The position numbers were made by a program, and so were the translations under genes. Positions 8,771 to 16,936 of a DNA stretch of 64,000 nt are shown one piece after another. The notes under the pieces are model-generated. The model searched no databases. It worked only from the letters and a program-made list of their open reading frames with translations, and was not told where the DNA came from. The DNA comes from Caldatribacterium sp051549785 (GTDB taxonomy: Bacteria > Atribacterota > Atribacteria > Atribacterales > Caldatribacteriaceae), in contig NZ_CP189974.1 in the NCBI RefSeq assembly GCF_051549785.1, positions 310,001 to 374,000 on the forward strand, read 5' to 3'. Numbering within the stretch: the first letter of the stretch is position 1; each line of letters begins with the position of its first letter.

Positions 8771-9711
8771 GACAGAAAGGCGCGCTGTACGGCGCACTGT
8801 GCGTTGCAGCCCTTCTGGGCATCATCAGTACCCGGGGAACCCCCGCAAATCCGGAGGTTCGCTTCTTCCTCCTCCGCCTTCTTTCAATCCGGAGCCTCCC
8901 CGACCCCGCCAGGGGAATACTCACCACGTCTCCTCCGTTTCCCCTGCTCCTTGCTCTGGCCTTCCGGGAATACTTCCCCCTTGTCACCGGGTGGGGTACT
9001 GCCTGGGCACTCCTTCTTGTCGGGGTAAAGCGGGGGAACCTCCACTCTGCCCTCCTTGTCCTCCTCTCTCCGGTCTTCCTCTTCGGGACCCTGATGCGAC
9101 CTGCCCTGACACTCTTCTCCCTCTTTGCTGCCTTGGGATTCTCTGCGATGCTCCAGAGCGTCGCAGAGGAGAACTTCGAAGGGCTTCTTCTGGGAAACCT
9201 CGCCTTTGGTTTTGGCGCCTGCCTCCACCCTCTGGGGCTTTGGCTTTCGCCCGTTTTTGCGTCCTGCGAGGCCTGTTCTCTCCGGGTACCAATGTATCGC
9301 CGGGGAACACTTGCAGCGCTTGCCCTTTTCCCATTCCTCGTCTTCCAGAGTGTACCACCCTTTTTCGGGTGGGTCTATGAAGGGTACGCATGGATTTCCT
9401 TTCAGGACCCGGGGTTTTCCCTTGAAGCCTTCCTCAGGGGCGAAAGCACGACTCCATGCACCCAGAACTTCGTCCTTGCGCTACCCTTTCTTCTCGCCGC
9501 CTTGTTCTCCGGACCCCTCCGTGCTCTGATCTTCTGGGGCATTTTCGTCCTCTCCCTCCCTGCGCCTCACCTTACGGTTCCCTTTGCTTCCCTCCCCCTT
9601 GCGTTCCTCCTTGCCCTTGATCCGGAACCCAGAAAGGGAACCCTGTTCTGGATCCTCGCAGGGAACGTTCTCGGCTGGGTGCTTGTTCTCTTCAAATTCT
9701 TCCCGTGTTGA
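8767..9711 (+). CDS. Polytopic membrane protein of the polysaccharide synthase operon, unknown function
   Basis: A 314-residue very hydrophobic protein with roughly eight predicted membrane segments and no motif I recognise. The start is the ATG at 8767 overlapping the synthase stop (ATGA). The same frame is open upstream to 8185, but that part lies inside the synthase gene and is a shadow. Tight coupling to the BcsB-like and MshEN-GT2 genes suggests a role in polymer synthesis or export, for example an accessory membrane or modification factor. The function is unassigned. Confidence 0.6.
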   Translation: MRQKGALYGALCVAALLGIISTRGTPANPEVRFFLLRLLSIRSLPDPARGILTTSPPFPLLLALAFREYFPLVTGWGTAWALLLVGVKRGNLHSALLVLLSPVFLFGTLMRPALTLFSLFAALGFSAMLQSVAEENFEGLLLGNLAFGFGACLHPLGLWLSPVFASCEACSLRVPMYRRGTLAALALFPFLVFQSVPPFFGWVYEGYAWISFQDPGFSLEAFLRGESTTPCTQNFVLALPFLLAALFSGPLRALIFWGIFVLSLPAPHLTVPFASLPLAFLLALDPEPRKGTLFWILAGNVLGWVLVLFKFFPC

Positions 9712-9737
9712 GGACGGAAAAAACTTTGTGTTACAAT
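9708..9737 (+). promoter_or_regulatory. Sigma70-type promoter for parAB
   Basis: A -35-like TTGAGG (9708-9713) and -10 TACAAT (9732-9737) are separated by 18 nt. The -35 box overlaps the stop codon of the preceding gene. The predicted transcription start is near 9744, only about 4 nt before the parA ATG at 9748, so the transcript would be almost leaderless. Confidence 0.55.
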
Positions 9738-9747
9738 AGGAACGCCT

Positions 9748-10530
9748 ATGGGGACAGCAGTTGCAGTGGCCAATCAGAAAGGCGGCGTGGGGAAGACGAC
9801 AACCTGCGTGAACCTGGGGGCGTGTCTTGCCGAGCGGGGAGAACAGGTGCTCATCGTGGACATCGACCCCCAGGGGAACGCCACAAGCGGCCTGGGCATT
9901 GAACGGAGAACCCTCACCCAGTGCGTGTACGACCTCCTCATCAACGGCGTGGAAGCAGGAGAACTCCTCAAGGAGACCGAAGTCCAGGGCCTCTGGCTTC
10001 TGCCTGCAACGATCCGTCTGGCGGGAGGCGAGGTGGAACTCGCCACCCTGCCAAACCGGGAGACCCGTCTCAGGGAAGGACTCAAGCACCTCGTGCCGAG
10101 CTTTGACTGGGTTCTCGTGGACTGTCCCCCTTCTTTGGGATTGCTCACCATCAACGCCCTGACTTTTGCCCATGCCGTTCTCGTCCCCATCCAGTGCGAG
10201 TACTACGCCCTTGAGGGGCTGGGTCAGCTCATGACCACCATCACCATGGTCCGGAGCGCCTTAAACCCCCGCCTCGAGCTTCTGGGGGTGCTCCTCACGA
10301 TGTTCGACCCCCGCACCAACCTCTCCCAGGAAGTGGTGAGGGAGGTGCAGAGGGTCTTCCAGGAAAAGGTCTTCCGTACCATCATCCCCCGAAGCGTCCG
10401 TCTGAGCGAGGCCCCGAGTTACGGGAAACCCATTACGCTCTACGAGGGCACCTCAAGGGGTGCCCAGGCGTACCGGGAACTTGCCGAGGAGGTTCTGGAG
10501 AGGGTCCATGACAAAGCGTGGTCTCGGTAA
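9748..10530 (+). CDS. parA: Chromosome partitioning ATPase ParA/Soj
   Basis: A 260-residue deviant-Walker ATPase: NQKGGVGKTTT at residues 9-19, the Walker A' with signature Lys, DIDPQGNATS at about 40-49, and VDCPPSLGLL near 126. ParA binds DNA non-specifically as an ATP dimer and moves ParB-parS complexes to segregate the replicated origin. The length is typical of chromosomal Soj. parB overlaps its 3' end by 23 nt. A promoter sits just upstream. No parS site was recognised nearby, but I could not search systematically. The usual linkage to gidB/gidA or dnaA is not seen. Confidence 0.93.
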   Translation: MGTAVAVANQKGGVGKTTTCVNLGACLAERGEQVLIVDIDPQGNATSGLGIERRTLTQCVYDLLINGVEAGELLKETEVQGLWLLPATIRLAGGEVELATLPNRETRLREGLKHLVPSFDWVLVDCPPSLGLLTINALTFAHAVLVPIQCEYYALEGLGQLMTTITMVRSALNPRLELLGVLLTMFDPRTNLSQEVVREVQRVFQEKVFRTIIPRSVRLSEAPSYGKPITLYEGTSRGAQAYRELAEEVLERVHDKAWSR

Positions 10531-11332
10531 AGGGCTTGAGGCACTCATCCCGGGAGCCGGGCTTTTTGGAAGCCGCACCATCCAGGAGGTCGACATCGAA
10601 AAGCTCCGTGGAAGCGACCTCCAGCCCCGCACCCATATGGATGAGGAGCGACTTGAGGAACTCGCCGAGTCCATCCGCCGGCACGGGATCCTCCAGCCGA
10701 TTCTCGTGCGTCAAACCCCCGAGGGCTTTGAGATCATCGCCGGGGAACGGCGCTGGAGAGCGGCCAAGAAAGCAGGGCTCAGGACCGTCCCGGTGATCGT
10801 CGAAGAGGTTGATGAGGAGAAAAAGCTCGAGCTCGCCCTTGTCGAGAACCTCCAGCGGGAAGACCTAAACCCCATGGAACTCGCCCGGGGAATCAAAAGG
10901 CTCATCGAGCGTTTCGGGCTCACCCAGGAAGAGGTCGCCGAACGCCTGGGGAAAAAGCGTCCTACGGTAGCCAACATCCTCCGGCTCCTTGAGCTCCCCG
11001 AGGATATCCAGAAGCTCGTAGAAAGGGGTACCCTTTCTTTAGGGCACGCCAAAGCTCTCCTTGGGCTTCCTGAAAAAGAGCAGCGAGCCCTTCTTGAGGA
11101 AATCCTCAGCCGGTCGCTCTCTGTGCGGGACACCGAGCAACTCACCCGCCAGAGGAAAGCGCAAGAAACGATACCTGCAGAACCCCCCCAGAGTGAAGAA
11201 AGGCACATCGAAAACCTCCTCACCCACTACCTCGGCACCCGGGTTCGGGTGGGGAAAGGAAGAATCACCATTGCGTACCGTGACCTTGACGACCTCAAAA
11301 GGCTCTACGCGCTCATTGCGCGGGCAGAATAA
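10508..11332 (+). CDS. parB: Chromosome partitioning protein ParB/Spo0J
   Basis: A 274-residue DNA-binding protein. The N-terminal RGLGKGLEALIPG box (residues 4-16) contacts ParA. The ParB/Srx CTP-binding domain follows, with IRRHGILQPILVR and the GERRWRA motif near 80. An HTH around 130-155 (LTQEEVAERLGKKRPTVANIL) reads parS. The C-terminus is the dimerisation region. The start is the ATG at 10508 inside the end of parA; a longer in-frame extension to 10460 lies wholly in parA. The operon continues to the M23 peptidase with a 12-nt gap. Confidence 0.92.
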   Translation: MTKRGLGKGLEALIPGAGLFGSRTIQEVDIEKLRGSDLQPRTHMDEERLEELAESIRRHGILQPILVRQTPEGFEIIAGERRWRAAKKAGLRTVPVIVEEVDEEKKLELALVENLQREDLNPMELARGIKRLIERFGLTQEEVAERLGKKRPTVANILRLLELPEDIQKLVERGTLSLGHAKALLGLPEKEQRALLEEILSRSLSVRDTEQLTRQRKAQETIPAEPPQSEERHIENLLTHYLGTRVRVGKGRITIAYRDLDDLKRLYALIARAE

Positions 11333-11344
11333 GGAGGGGTAAGG

Positions 11345-12385
11345 GTGAAGCGTCACCTCACGGTATTCTGGATTAGCCCCCTGCGGGGGCAGATGCGGCG
11401 TCTGCACCTGCGGTGGCAGACGCTCCTTCTTGGATTCGTCATCCTCTGCGTGGGCATTGGCCTTGGCATCGGGGGCGTCCTCTGGTACCAGTCCCGGATG
11501 AAGCGGGAACTCTTCACCACCATGGCGAGAATCGAGGAGATGCGGAAAAACCTCCTTGTGCTTGAGGCCCAGAAAAAGGAACAGGAAGCGAGACTCGAGC
11601 ACCTCACAAAGGAAGCGGAAAACGTCCTCAACGAGCTCAATACCCTCCGGGAACTCGAACAGAGGGTGCGGGAACTCATGGAGAAGAGCCTCCAGTCCCA
11701 GCTCAAACGGCTTGGGGTGACCCTGTCGCTTTCAACGAGTGAGGTGCAGACCTGCATTCCCCTGCACCGTTTCCTTGGGGGGCTTTTCCTCGCTCCCCAG
11801 GAAGGTGCAGGAGGACCGGAACTCGCCGCCTTCCTCCCCCTTCCCCCGCAGGTTCTCCTCCCACCGGTCACCCCTCAGGACCTCGCTACCCGGGCGCTCG
11901 AAGATACCCTCATCTGGCTTCGGGGAGAGATCCTCCTGCGGCGAAGGGCTTTTGAGGAAATCCTCGACCTTGCCCAGAAAAAGGACCGGATTCTCGAAGT
12001 CGTCCCCTCCCGCTGGCCCACCTGGGGAAGGGTCTCTTCAAACTATGGCTGGCGACGGGACCCCTTCACCGGTCGCCGGGCCTGGCACACCGGGGTGGAC
12101 ATCGCCGCTCCGCCGGGACGAAGTGTCGTGGCTGCCGCCGAGGGTCGGGTGGTCTTCACGGGGTGGAACGGGAACTACGGCAAGTGCATCATCATCCGCC
12201 ACGACTTTGGGTTTGAAACGGTCTACGGGCACCTCTCAAGGATCCTTGTGAACGTCGGTGACCGGGTGAAAAAGGCGCAGAAGATCGGAGAAGTTGGGAG
12301 CACCGGCCGGAGCACCGGCCCGCATCTCCACTACGAGGTTCGTCGTTACGGCAAGGTCGTCAACCCCTGGCCCCACCTCCCCTGA
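11345..12385 (+). CDS. M23 family murein endopeptidase with coiled coil
   Basis: A 346-residue membrane-anchored envelope protein. One transmembrane helix spans residues 25-48 and a coiled coil about 55-120. The C-terminal LytM/M23 domain (about 220-345) has zinc ligands HTGVD (H248, D252) and GPHLHYE (H327, H329). Such enzymes cut peptidoglycan cross-links or, like EnvC/NlpD, activate amidases. All M23 metal ligands are present, so it is probably active. The start is GTG at 11345 after AAGGAGGGG. It lies in the parAB operon, suggesting coordination with chromosome segregation or division (inference). Confidence 0.87.
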   Translation: MKRHLTVFWISPLRGQMRRLHLRWQTLLLGFVILCVGIGLGIGGVLWYQSRMKRELFTTMARIEEMRKNLLVLEAQKKEQEARLEHLTKEAENVLNELNTLRELEQRVRELMEKSLQSQLKRLGVTLSLSTSEVQTCIPLHRFLGGLFLAPQEGAGGPELAAFLPLPPQVLLPPVTPQDLATRALEDTLIWLRGEILLRRRAFEEILDLAQKKDRILEVVPSRWPTWGRVSSNYGWRRDPFTGRRAWHTGVDIAAPPGRSVVAAAEGRVVFTGWNGNYGKCIIIRHDFGFETVYGHLSRILVNVGDRVKKAQKIGEVGSTGRSTGPHLHYEVRRYGKVVNPWPHLP

Positions 12386-12450
12386 GGGGAACAGGCGCTA
12401 CGCTGTGGAGATATTGAGAAGGAAGATACTTGCGAAGGAGGCGAAAGGGA

Positions 12451-12933
12451 ATGCGGAAGTTCATCGTCCTCTGCCTTGTTGCTGTGCTCATTTCCGGAAG
12501 CGTCGCTTTCGCTGCGGTGGAAAAGGTGAAGGTCAGAAAAATTGACGTCCTGAAAGTTCAGAACGTCCCCGAAGTTCGGGTGGAACTCGAGGTTCAGGGT
12601 AGCGGTACCATCTTCGTTCAGGCCTCAACCGACTACGACAAGTACACCTACGTCACCGAACCCGTGACCCTTGAGGTTTCCTCGCCTCAACCCTTCTTCG
12701 TTCTCCGTTTCACCAAGGGGGACTTCCGCCGGGTGAACCTCCTCGAGAACCTCAACGAGGAAATCCCCGAATTCGCCGAGGGGAAAAACGTCGTGGTCTA
12801 CGTGTACGAGGCGAAGTACACTTCTTCTGAGGGGCAACCCGAGGACATCAAGCAGGATATCGCCAAATACGGGTACGCCCTGCGAGGGGTTCTTGCCAAA
12901 GGGACAAAGGAAATCCAGCTTGCCAGGAAATGA
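12451..12933 (+). CDS. Small secreted protein of unknown function
   Basis: A 160-residue protein with a clear signal peptide (MRKFIVLCLVAVLISGSVAF, cleavage near residue 21) and a beta-rich mature part. No known domain was recognised. The start is the ATG at 12451 preceded by AAGGAGGCG; a TTG extension to 12430 would put charged residues before the signal peptide and is less likely. It lies between the M23 peptidase and a SIS-domain gene in one + strand operon and probably resides in the periplasm. Confidence 0.65.
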   Translation: MRKFIVLCLVAVLISGSVAFAAVEKVKVRKIDVLKVQNVPEVRVELEVQGSGTIFVQASTDYDKYTYVTEPVTLEVSSPQPFFVLRFTKGDFRRVNLLENLNEEIPEFAEGKNVVVYVYEAKYTSSEGQPEDIKQDIAKYGYALRGVLAKGTKEIQLARK

Positions 12934-12943
12934 GGGAAACGCC

Positions 12944-13987
12944 GTGAACCAGCTCTACCGGGAAATCGCCGAGCAGCCCGAGGTCTTCCGCCGTATCGCC
13001 ACAACCTACGTGAATGAGGCAACCCTCGCGTCCTGGTACGAGGACCACCCGGGAACCATCTACCTCACGGGGATGGGGAGTTCCCTCTTTGCCGCCTATC
13101 CCGCCTACCTCTACCTCCTCTCCCGGGGGTTCCCGGTGGTGTACATCGACGCTTCAGAACTCCTCCACTACGGCCTTCAGGGGATACGAGACGTCGACAC
13201 TCTGGTGCTTCTGTCCCAGTCGGGAGAGTCCTATGAAGTCCTCGAGATCCTCAACCGCCTGCCCTCCCGTCCAAAAACCCTGGCCTTCACCGCTTCACCG
13301 AAGAGTACCCTTGCCCGAAGGGTCACGAAAGCCATCGACATTTTAAGCGGCACAGAATACGCCGTCACCGCCACGAAAACCCACACCGCAACACTCGTTA
13401 CCCTGAACCTCTGGGCCATGGCCCAAGCAAAAGATAAGAAGGCTTTCCTCCACGCTTCTTTGGACCTTGAGCTCCTTGCAGAAGAGGCCGAACGCCTCAT
13501 CAGGACTTCCCCTGAGTGGACCAAGAAAACGCTCAAAAGCCTCGAGTTTGCCCAGGGAGCAGAAACCAAGGTCCTCATCGCCCGGGGGCCTGCGCTGAGC
13601 TCAGCCTGGCATGGGTGCCTGCTCATGTACGAGTGCGCCAAGGAGACGTTTCTCGGTTTTTCCGGGGGGCAGTTCCGCCACGGCCCCCTGGAGCTCGCCG
13701 TCAAGACCATGTTCGCCATCGTGCTTGCCCTTCCCGGAAAGACCCAGGAGCTTGTAGTGCGTCTAACACAGGAGCTCGCCGAGCGGGGTGTGGGAGTACT
13801 CCTCGTGGGCGCAACGCTTGACGAGCGGTACAACCTCAAGGTCCTTCCGTTGCACTTCCCGAACGAGTACTTTGCCCCCGCACTCTCGGTCATCCCCGTT
13901 ATGCTTCTCGCCTACACCATGGCTGAAGAAAAGGGGATAGAACCGGGGAAGGCCTTCCTCATCCAGAAAACGACCCTGAGGGAGTAG
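12944..13987 (+). CDS. Double-SIS sugar-phosphate isomerase (GlmS-C/AgaS-like)
   Basis: A 347-residue protein with two SIS domains and no glutaminase domain. TGMGSSLFAA near residue 39 and LSQSGESYEV near 89 are substrate-phosphate loops; the second domain carries RGPALSSAWHG and QFRHGPLELA, as in GlmS isomerase and AgaS/FrlB-type deaminases. It likely isomerises or deaminates an amino-sugar or fructosamine phosphate. The start is GTG at 12944, 7 nt after TGAGGGA. It is followed 2 nt later by a PfkB kinase, a pairing typical of amino-sugar or fructosamine catabolism (inference). Confidence 0.78.
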   Translation: MNQLYREIAEQPEVFRRIATTYVNEATLASWYEDHPGTIYLTGMGSSLFAAYPAYLYLLSRGFPVVYIDASELLHYGLQGIRDVDTLVLLSQSGESYEVLEILNRLPSRPKTLAFTASPKSTLARRVTKAIDILSGTEYAVTATKTHTATLVTLNLWAMAQAKDKKAFLHASLDLELLAEEAERLIRTSPEWTKKTLKSLEFAQGAETKVLIARGPALSSAWHGCLLMYECAKETFLGFSGGQFRHGPLELAVKTMFAIVLALPGKTQELVVRLTQELAERGVGVLLVGATLDERYNLKVLPLHFPNEYFAPALSVIPVMLLAYTMAEEKGIEPGKAFLIQKTTLRE

Positions 13988-13989
13988 CC

Positions 13990-14925
13990 ATGCCGAAGGT
14001 CTTCGTGGTGGGGAACGTGAGCCTTGACCTTGTCCTTGGGGGCATTCCCGACTACCCCGACTGGGGGACGGAGGTGCTCATCCCCGGGTACGTCATGCGC
14101 CCCGGGGGAGCAGCGAGCAATGCTTCCCTTGCGCTCGCAGCCTTAGGGGTTCCAACCTTCATCGTCGCCACGGTGGGGCAAGATTCCCTTGGAGAAGAGA
14201 TCCGAAACCACTTCGCGAAAGCGGGAATTCGGGTGGATTTCCTTTCCCTTTGTCCCACAAGGCAAACCGCCATCTCCGTGGGAGTGACGAACGCCCGAAC
14301 CAAAGAGCGGAGTTTCCTCACGGACCTTGGGGCCCAGGAGTGTTTGTCATGGGAACACCTGGAGGCGGTGTCTCCCCTCCTTGAGGAGGGGGACTTTCTG
14401 CTTCTTTGCGGGTACTTCCTCTCACCGGGGCTCAGGACCCCGAAGGCAAGGGGCATCCTCTCAGATTTCGGGCAGCGGGGCATCACGATGCTCTTTGATA
14501 CGGGCTGGCCCACCGAGGGCTGGACCGAAGACGTGCGGGAGGAAATCCGGACTCTCCTACCCCTTTTTGACTACTTCCTCCCCAACGAGAAGGAACTCGA
14601 GGGTGCCGGAGGGAGCGCCATCGCGCTTCTCCCCCGCAAGGGGACCATCGTCAAGCAGGGTGAGCGAGGGTGCACCGCCCACACCCGGGAGGGGGTGTTC
14701 TCTGCGGCTACCCTCCAGGTGTCTGTGACCGATACCGTGGGTGCGGGGGACTACTTCAACGCTGGTTTCATCTTTGGGCTCCTTGAGGGTTACCCTCTCC
14801 CCCTTGCCCTGCGCTGCGCGACCACCGTGGCGGCCTTCAACATCTCCACATCCCCCAAGCGGGACACCCTGGCAACAAGGAACACCCTCGCCACCGGGCT
14901 TTTTCCGGGAGGGGTGCCCCAGTGA
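13990..14925 (+). CDS. PfkB-family carbohydrate kinase
   Basis: A 311-residue ribokinase-fold enzyme. The N-terminal GNVSLDLVLGG and RPGGAASNASLALAALG (about residues 36-52) match PfkB signature 1. DTVGAGDYFNAGF (about 246-258) is signature 2 with the catalytic Asp and anion hole. It phosphorylates a sugar or nucleoside; specificity cannot be read from sequence. It starts 2 nt after the SIS isomerase stop, suggesting sequential steps. The gene end overlaps the next GTG start by 4 nt (GTGA). Confidence 0.82.
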   Translation: MPKVFVVGNVSLDLVLGGIPDYPDWGTEVLIPGYVMRPGGAASNASLALAALGVPTFIVATVGQDSLGEEIRNHFAKAGIRVDFLSLCPTRQTAISVGVTNARTKERSFLTDLGAQECLSWEHLEAVSPLLEEGDFLLLCGYFLSPGLRTPKARGILSDFGQRGITMLFDTGWPTEGWTEDVREEIRTLLPLFDYFLPNEKELEGAGGSAIALLPRKGTIVKQGERGCTAHTREGVFSAATLQVSVTDTVGAGDYFNAGFIFGLLEGYPLPLALRCATTVAAFNISTSPKRDTLATRNTLATGLFPGGVPQ

Positions 14926-15281
14926 ACCTCTCCCTTCCCCGGGACGTTGCCCCGGGCGTGCGGCTTGTCGCCTGGCGCATTGTGGAGTTCACCTTTCACG
15001 CCCTTGAGGGGCAGGGCAAGGGAGGGTTTGACGTGTACCCGGAAATCCGGGTGACGAAAAACGTCCAAGGGCAAAACGAGGGCCATCTCACTCTGACCAT
15101 GAACTTCTTCGGGGAAGGACCGCAGGGTTTTGCCATCCACCTTGTGGCGGAAGGGACATTCGTAGGAGAAGGCCTTGAGGTGGAGAAGTTCGCAAGCCTC
15201 TGCCGAACCCAGGGGGCGGCACTCCTTGTGCATCCCCTGCGCCAGTTCGTCCAGGAGTTCTTAAGCCGGGTGTACTCCTGA
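14922..15281 (+). CDS. SecB-like small protein
   Basis: A 119-residue acidic protein. The C-terminal half (VAEGTFVGEG..., then ALLVHPLRQFVQEFLSRVYS) has the pattern of SecB-fold chaperones, where a beta-strand with an F-x-v/i core precedes a P-x-x-R-x-x-v helix. Classical SecB holds preproteins unfolded for SecA; SecB-like proteins also act as TA-associated chaperones or of unknown role. The start is GTG overlapping the PfkB stop. Similarity is by eye and moderate. It is translationally coupled to the ABC1 kinase gene downstream (TGATG). Confidence 0.45.
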   Translation: MNLSLPRDVAPGVRLVAWRIVEFTFHALEGQGKGGFDVYPEIRVTKNVQGQNEGHLTLTMNFFGEGPQGFAIHLVAEGTFVGEGLEVEKFASLCRTQGAALLVHPLRQFVQEFLSRVYS

Positions 15282-16927
15282 TGCTCTATCGCCTGCCCTT
15301 CCGCCACACCCGCCGCCTCCGCCGAATCCTCACCACTTTTTCCCGTTACGGTTTTCCGCTCCTCGCGAAACGGTTTCCCTTCCTGGAGCGCCTGGGGTTT
15401 CTTGCCTCCCGGGAAGCCCTCAGGCATCCGCCTCAAGAGAACCTTCGCCGGATTTTTGAGGAACTTGGGCCCACCTTCATCAAAATCGGCCAGATCCTGA
15501 GCACCCGATTCGATCTCCTCCCTGAGGAGTACTGCCGGGAACTCCGCAAACTCCAGGACCAGGCGCCTCCTGTGGAGTTCCCCGCCATTCGCAGGGTGCT
15601 TGAGGAAGAGTTCCGGGCCCCTTTAGAAAAGGTCTTCCGCTCCTTCGACCCTGAGCCTTTAGCTTCGGCCTCCATTGCCCAGGTCCACCGGGCAGAGCTC
15701 CCTGATGGGACCCGGGTGGCGGTGAAGGTGCAAAAACCGGAAACAGAGCAAACTATCCTTGAGGACCTTGAAATCCTCGAGAGCCTCCTCCACCTTGCCG
15801 ACCGCATGCACTTCCTTGAGGAAGGCATTCCGGTTGAAGAACTCTTCCTGGAGTTCCGCAAACACCTCCTGCGGGAGATTGATTTTCTCGCCGAAGCCCA
15901 GAACATGCGCCGGTTCCGGGAGAACTTCGCCCACTTCCCCGGTGTGGTCATCCCCCAGGTCTTCCCATCCTACTGCACGAGGAGAGTCCTCGTGAGCGAA
16001 CTCATCGAGGGCGTTCCCCTCACGCACCTGGACGCTGCAATCGTGCGGGAAGAGGAGCGCAAAGCTTTAGCCGAACGGGGGGTGGAGGCCATCCTCAAGA
16101 TGGTTTTCGAGGACGGGTTCTTCCACGCGGATCCCCATCCAGGGAACATCCTCCTTCGCCTGCCTGAGCAGGACCTCGTGTTCCTGGACTTTGGGACCGT
16201 GGGGGTGGTGGACCGGAAGACAAGGGAAACCATGGCACGGCTGCTTTTCGCCCTCCTTGAGAAGGACACCGAACGGGTGGTGGAACTCCTTGAGGAGGAA
16301 TTCCTCCTTGCCCCTCTCGCTTCCCCCCTTGCCCTGCGCCTGGACTTGAGCGAGGTCCTTGAGCGGTACATTGCTCTAAACCTCAAGGAGATTCGCTTAG
16401 AGAGCGTGGTGCACGAGTTCTTCTACCTGGCGAGGAAACACCGTCTCCGCTTCCCCTCGCACCTTGCCATCCTCCTGCGTGCCCTGGTGGTGGCAGAGGG
16501 GACAGGGCTTCTCCTTGATCCCGCTTTCAACGTCTTCCCTCAACTTGAGGGGGCTCTTCGGCGCTTCCTCCTTGAGGCCATGCGCCCGGAAGAGGTCCTG
16601 AGGCGCCTTGAGGAGTACGTCCTCGACTGGAAGGAGCTCCTCGAAAACCTCCCCCACCGACTGGACCAGCTCCTCACCCACGCGCTCTCGGGGAGAATCC
16701 GCCTCCAGGCAGAAAGCCAGGACTTTGAGGAGATGAACCGGCGCCTTGAGCGCATGAGCACCCGCCTTTCCCTGAGCGTGATTCTGGGGTCGCTCCTTGT
16801 GGGGTCCTCCCTCATCTACACCAACTACCCCTATTCACGGGTCTTGGGAATTCTCGGCATCCTCGGGTTTGCTGCCGCCGCTTTTCTGGGGGCTCTCCTT
16901 GTCGTTGAGATGCTGAGCCATAGGTAG
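15281..16927 (+). CDS. ABC1/UbiB-family atypical kinase
   Basis: A 548-residue protein with the diagnostic N-terminal KxGQ region (GPTFIKIGQILSTRFDLLP, about residues 62-80), the Ala-rich loop SASIAQVHRAELPDG, the ATP-binding VAVKVQKP, FHADPHPGNILL (about 285) and the metal-binding DFGTVG. Two C-terminal transmembrane helices lie near 495-545. UbiB/Coq8 proteins are ATPases supporting isoprenoid-quinone or other lipid metabolism. In an anaerobe without obvious quinone genes nearby the target is unclear. The start ATG overlaps the previous stop by 1 nt (TGATG). Confidence 0.88.
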   Translation: MLYRLPFRHTRRLRRILTTFSRYGFPLLAKRFPFLERLGFLASREALRHPPQENLRRIFEELGPTFIKIGQILSTRFDLLPEEYCRELRKLQDQAPPVEFPAIRRVLEEEFRAPLEKVFRSFDPEPLASASIAQVHRAELPDGTRVAVKVQKPETEQTILEDLEILESLLHLADRMHFLEEGIPVEELFLEFRKHLLREIDFLAEAQNMRRFRENFAHFPGVVIPQVFPSYCTRRVLVSELIEGVPLTHLDAAIVREEERKALAERGVEAILKMVFEDGFFHADPHPGNILLRLPEQDLVFLDFGTVGVVDRKTRETMARLLFALLEKDTERVVELLEEEFLLAPLASPLALRLDLSEVLERYIALNLKEIRLESVVHEFFYLARKHRLRFPSHLAILLRALVVAEGTGLLLDPAFNVFPQLEGALRRFLLEAMRPEEVLRRLEEYVLDWKELLENLPHRLDQLLTHALSGRIRLQAESQDFEEMNRRLERMSTRLSLSVILGSLLVGSSLIYTNYPYSRVLGILGILGFAAAAFLGALLVVEMLSHR

Positions 16928-16936
16928 TGGTGCCCC

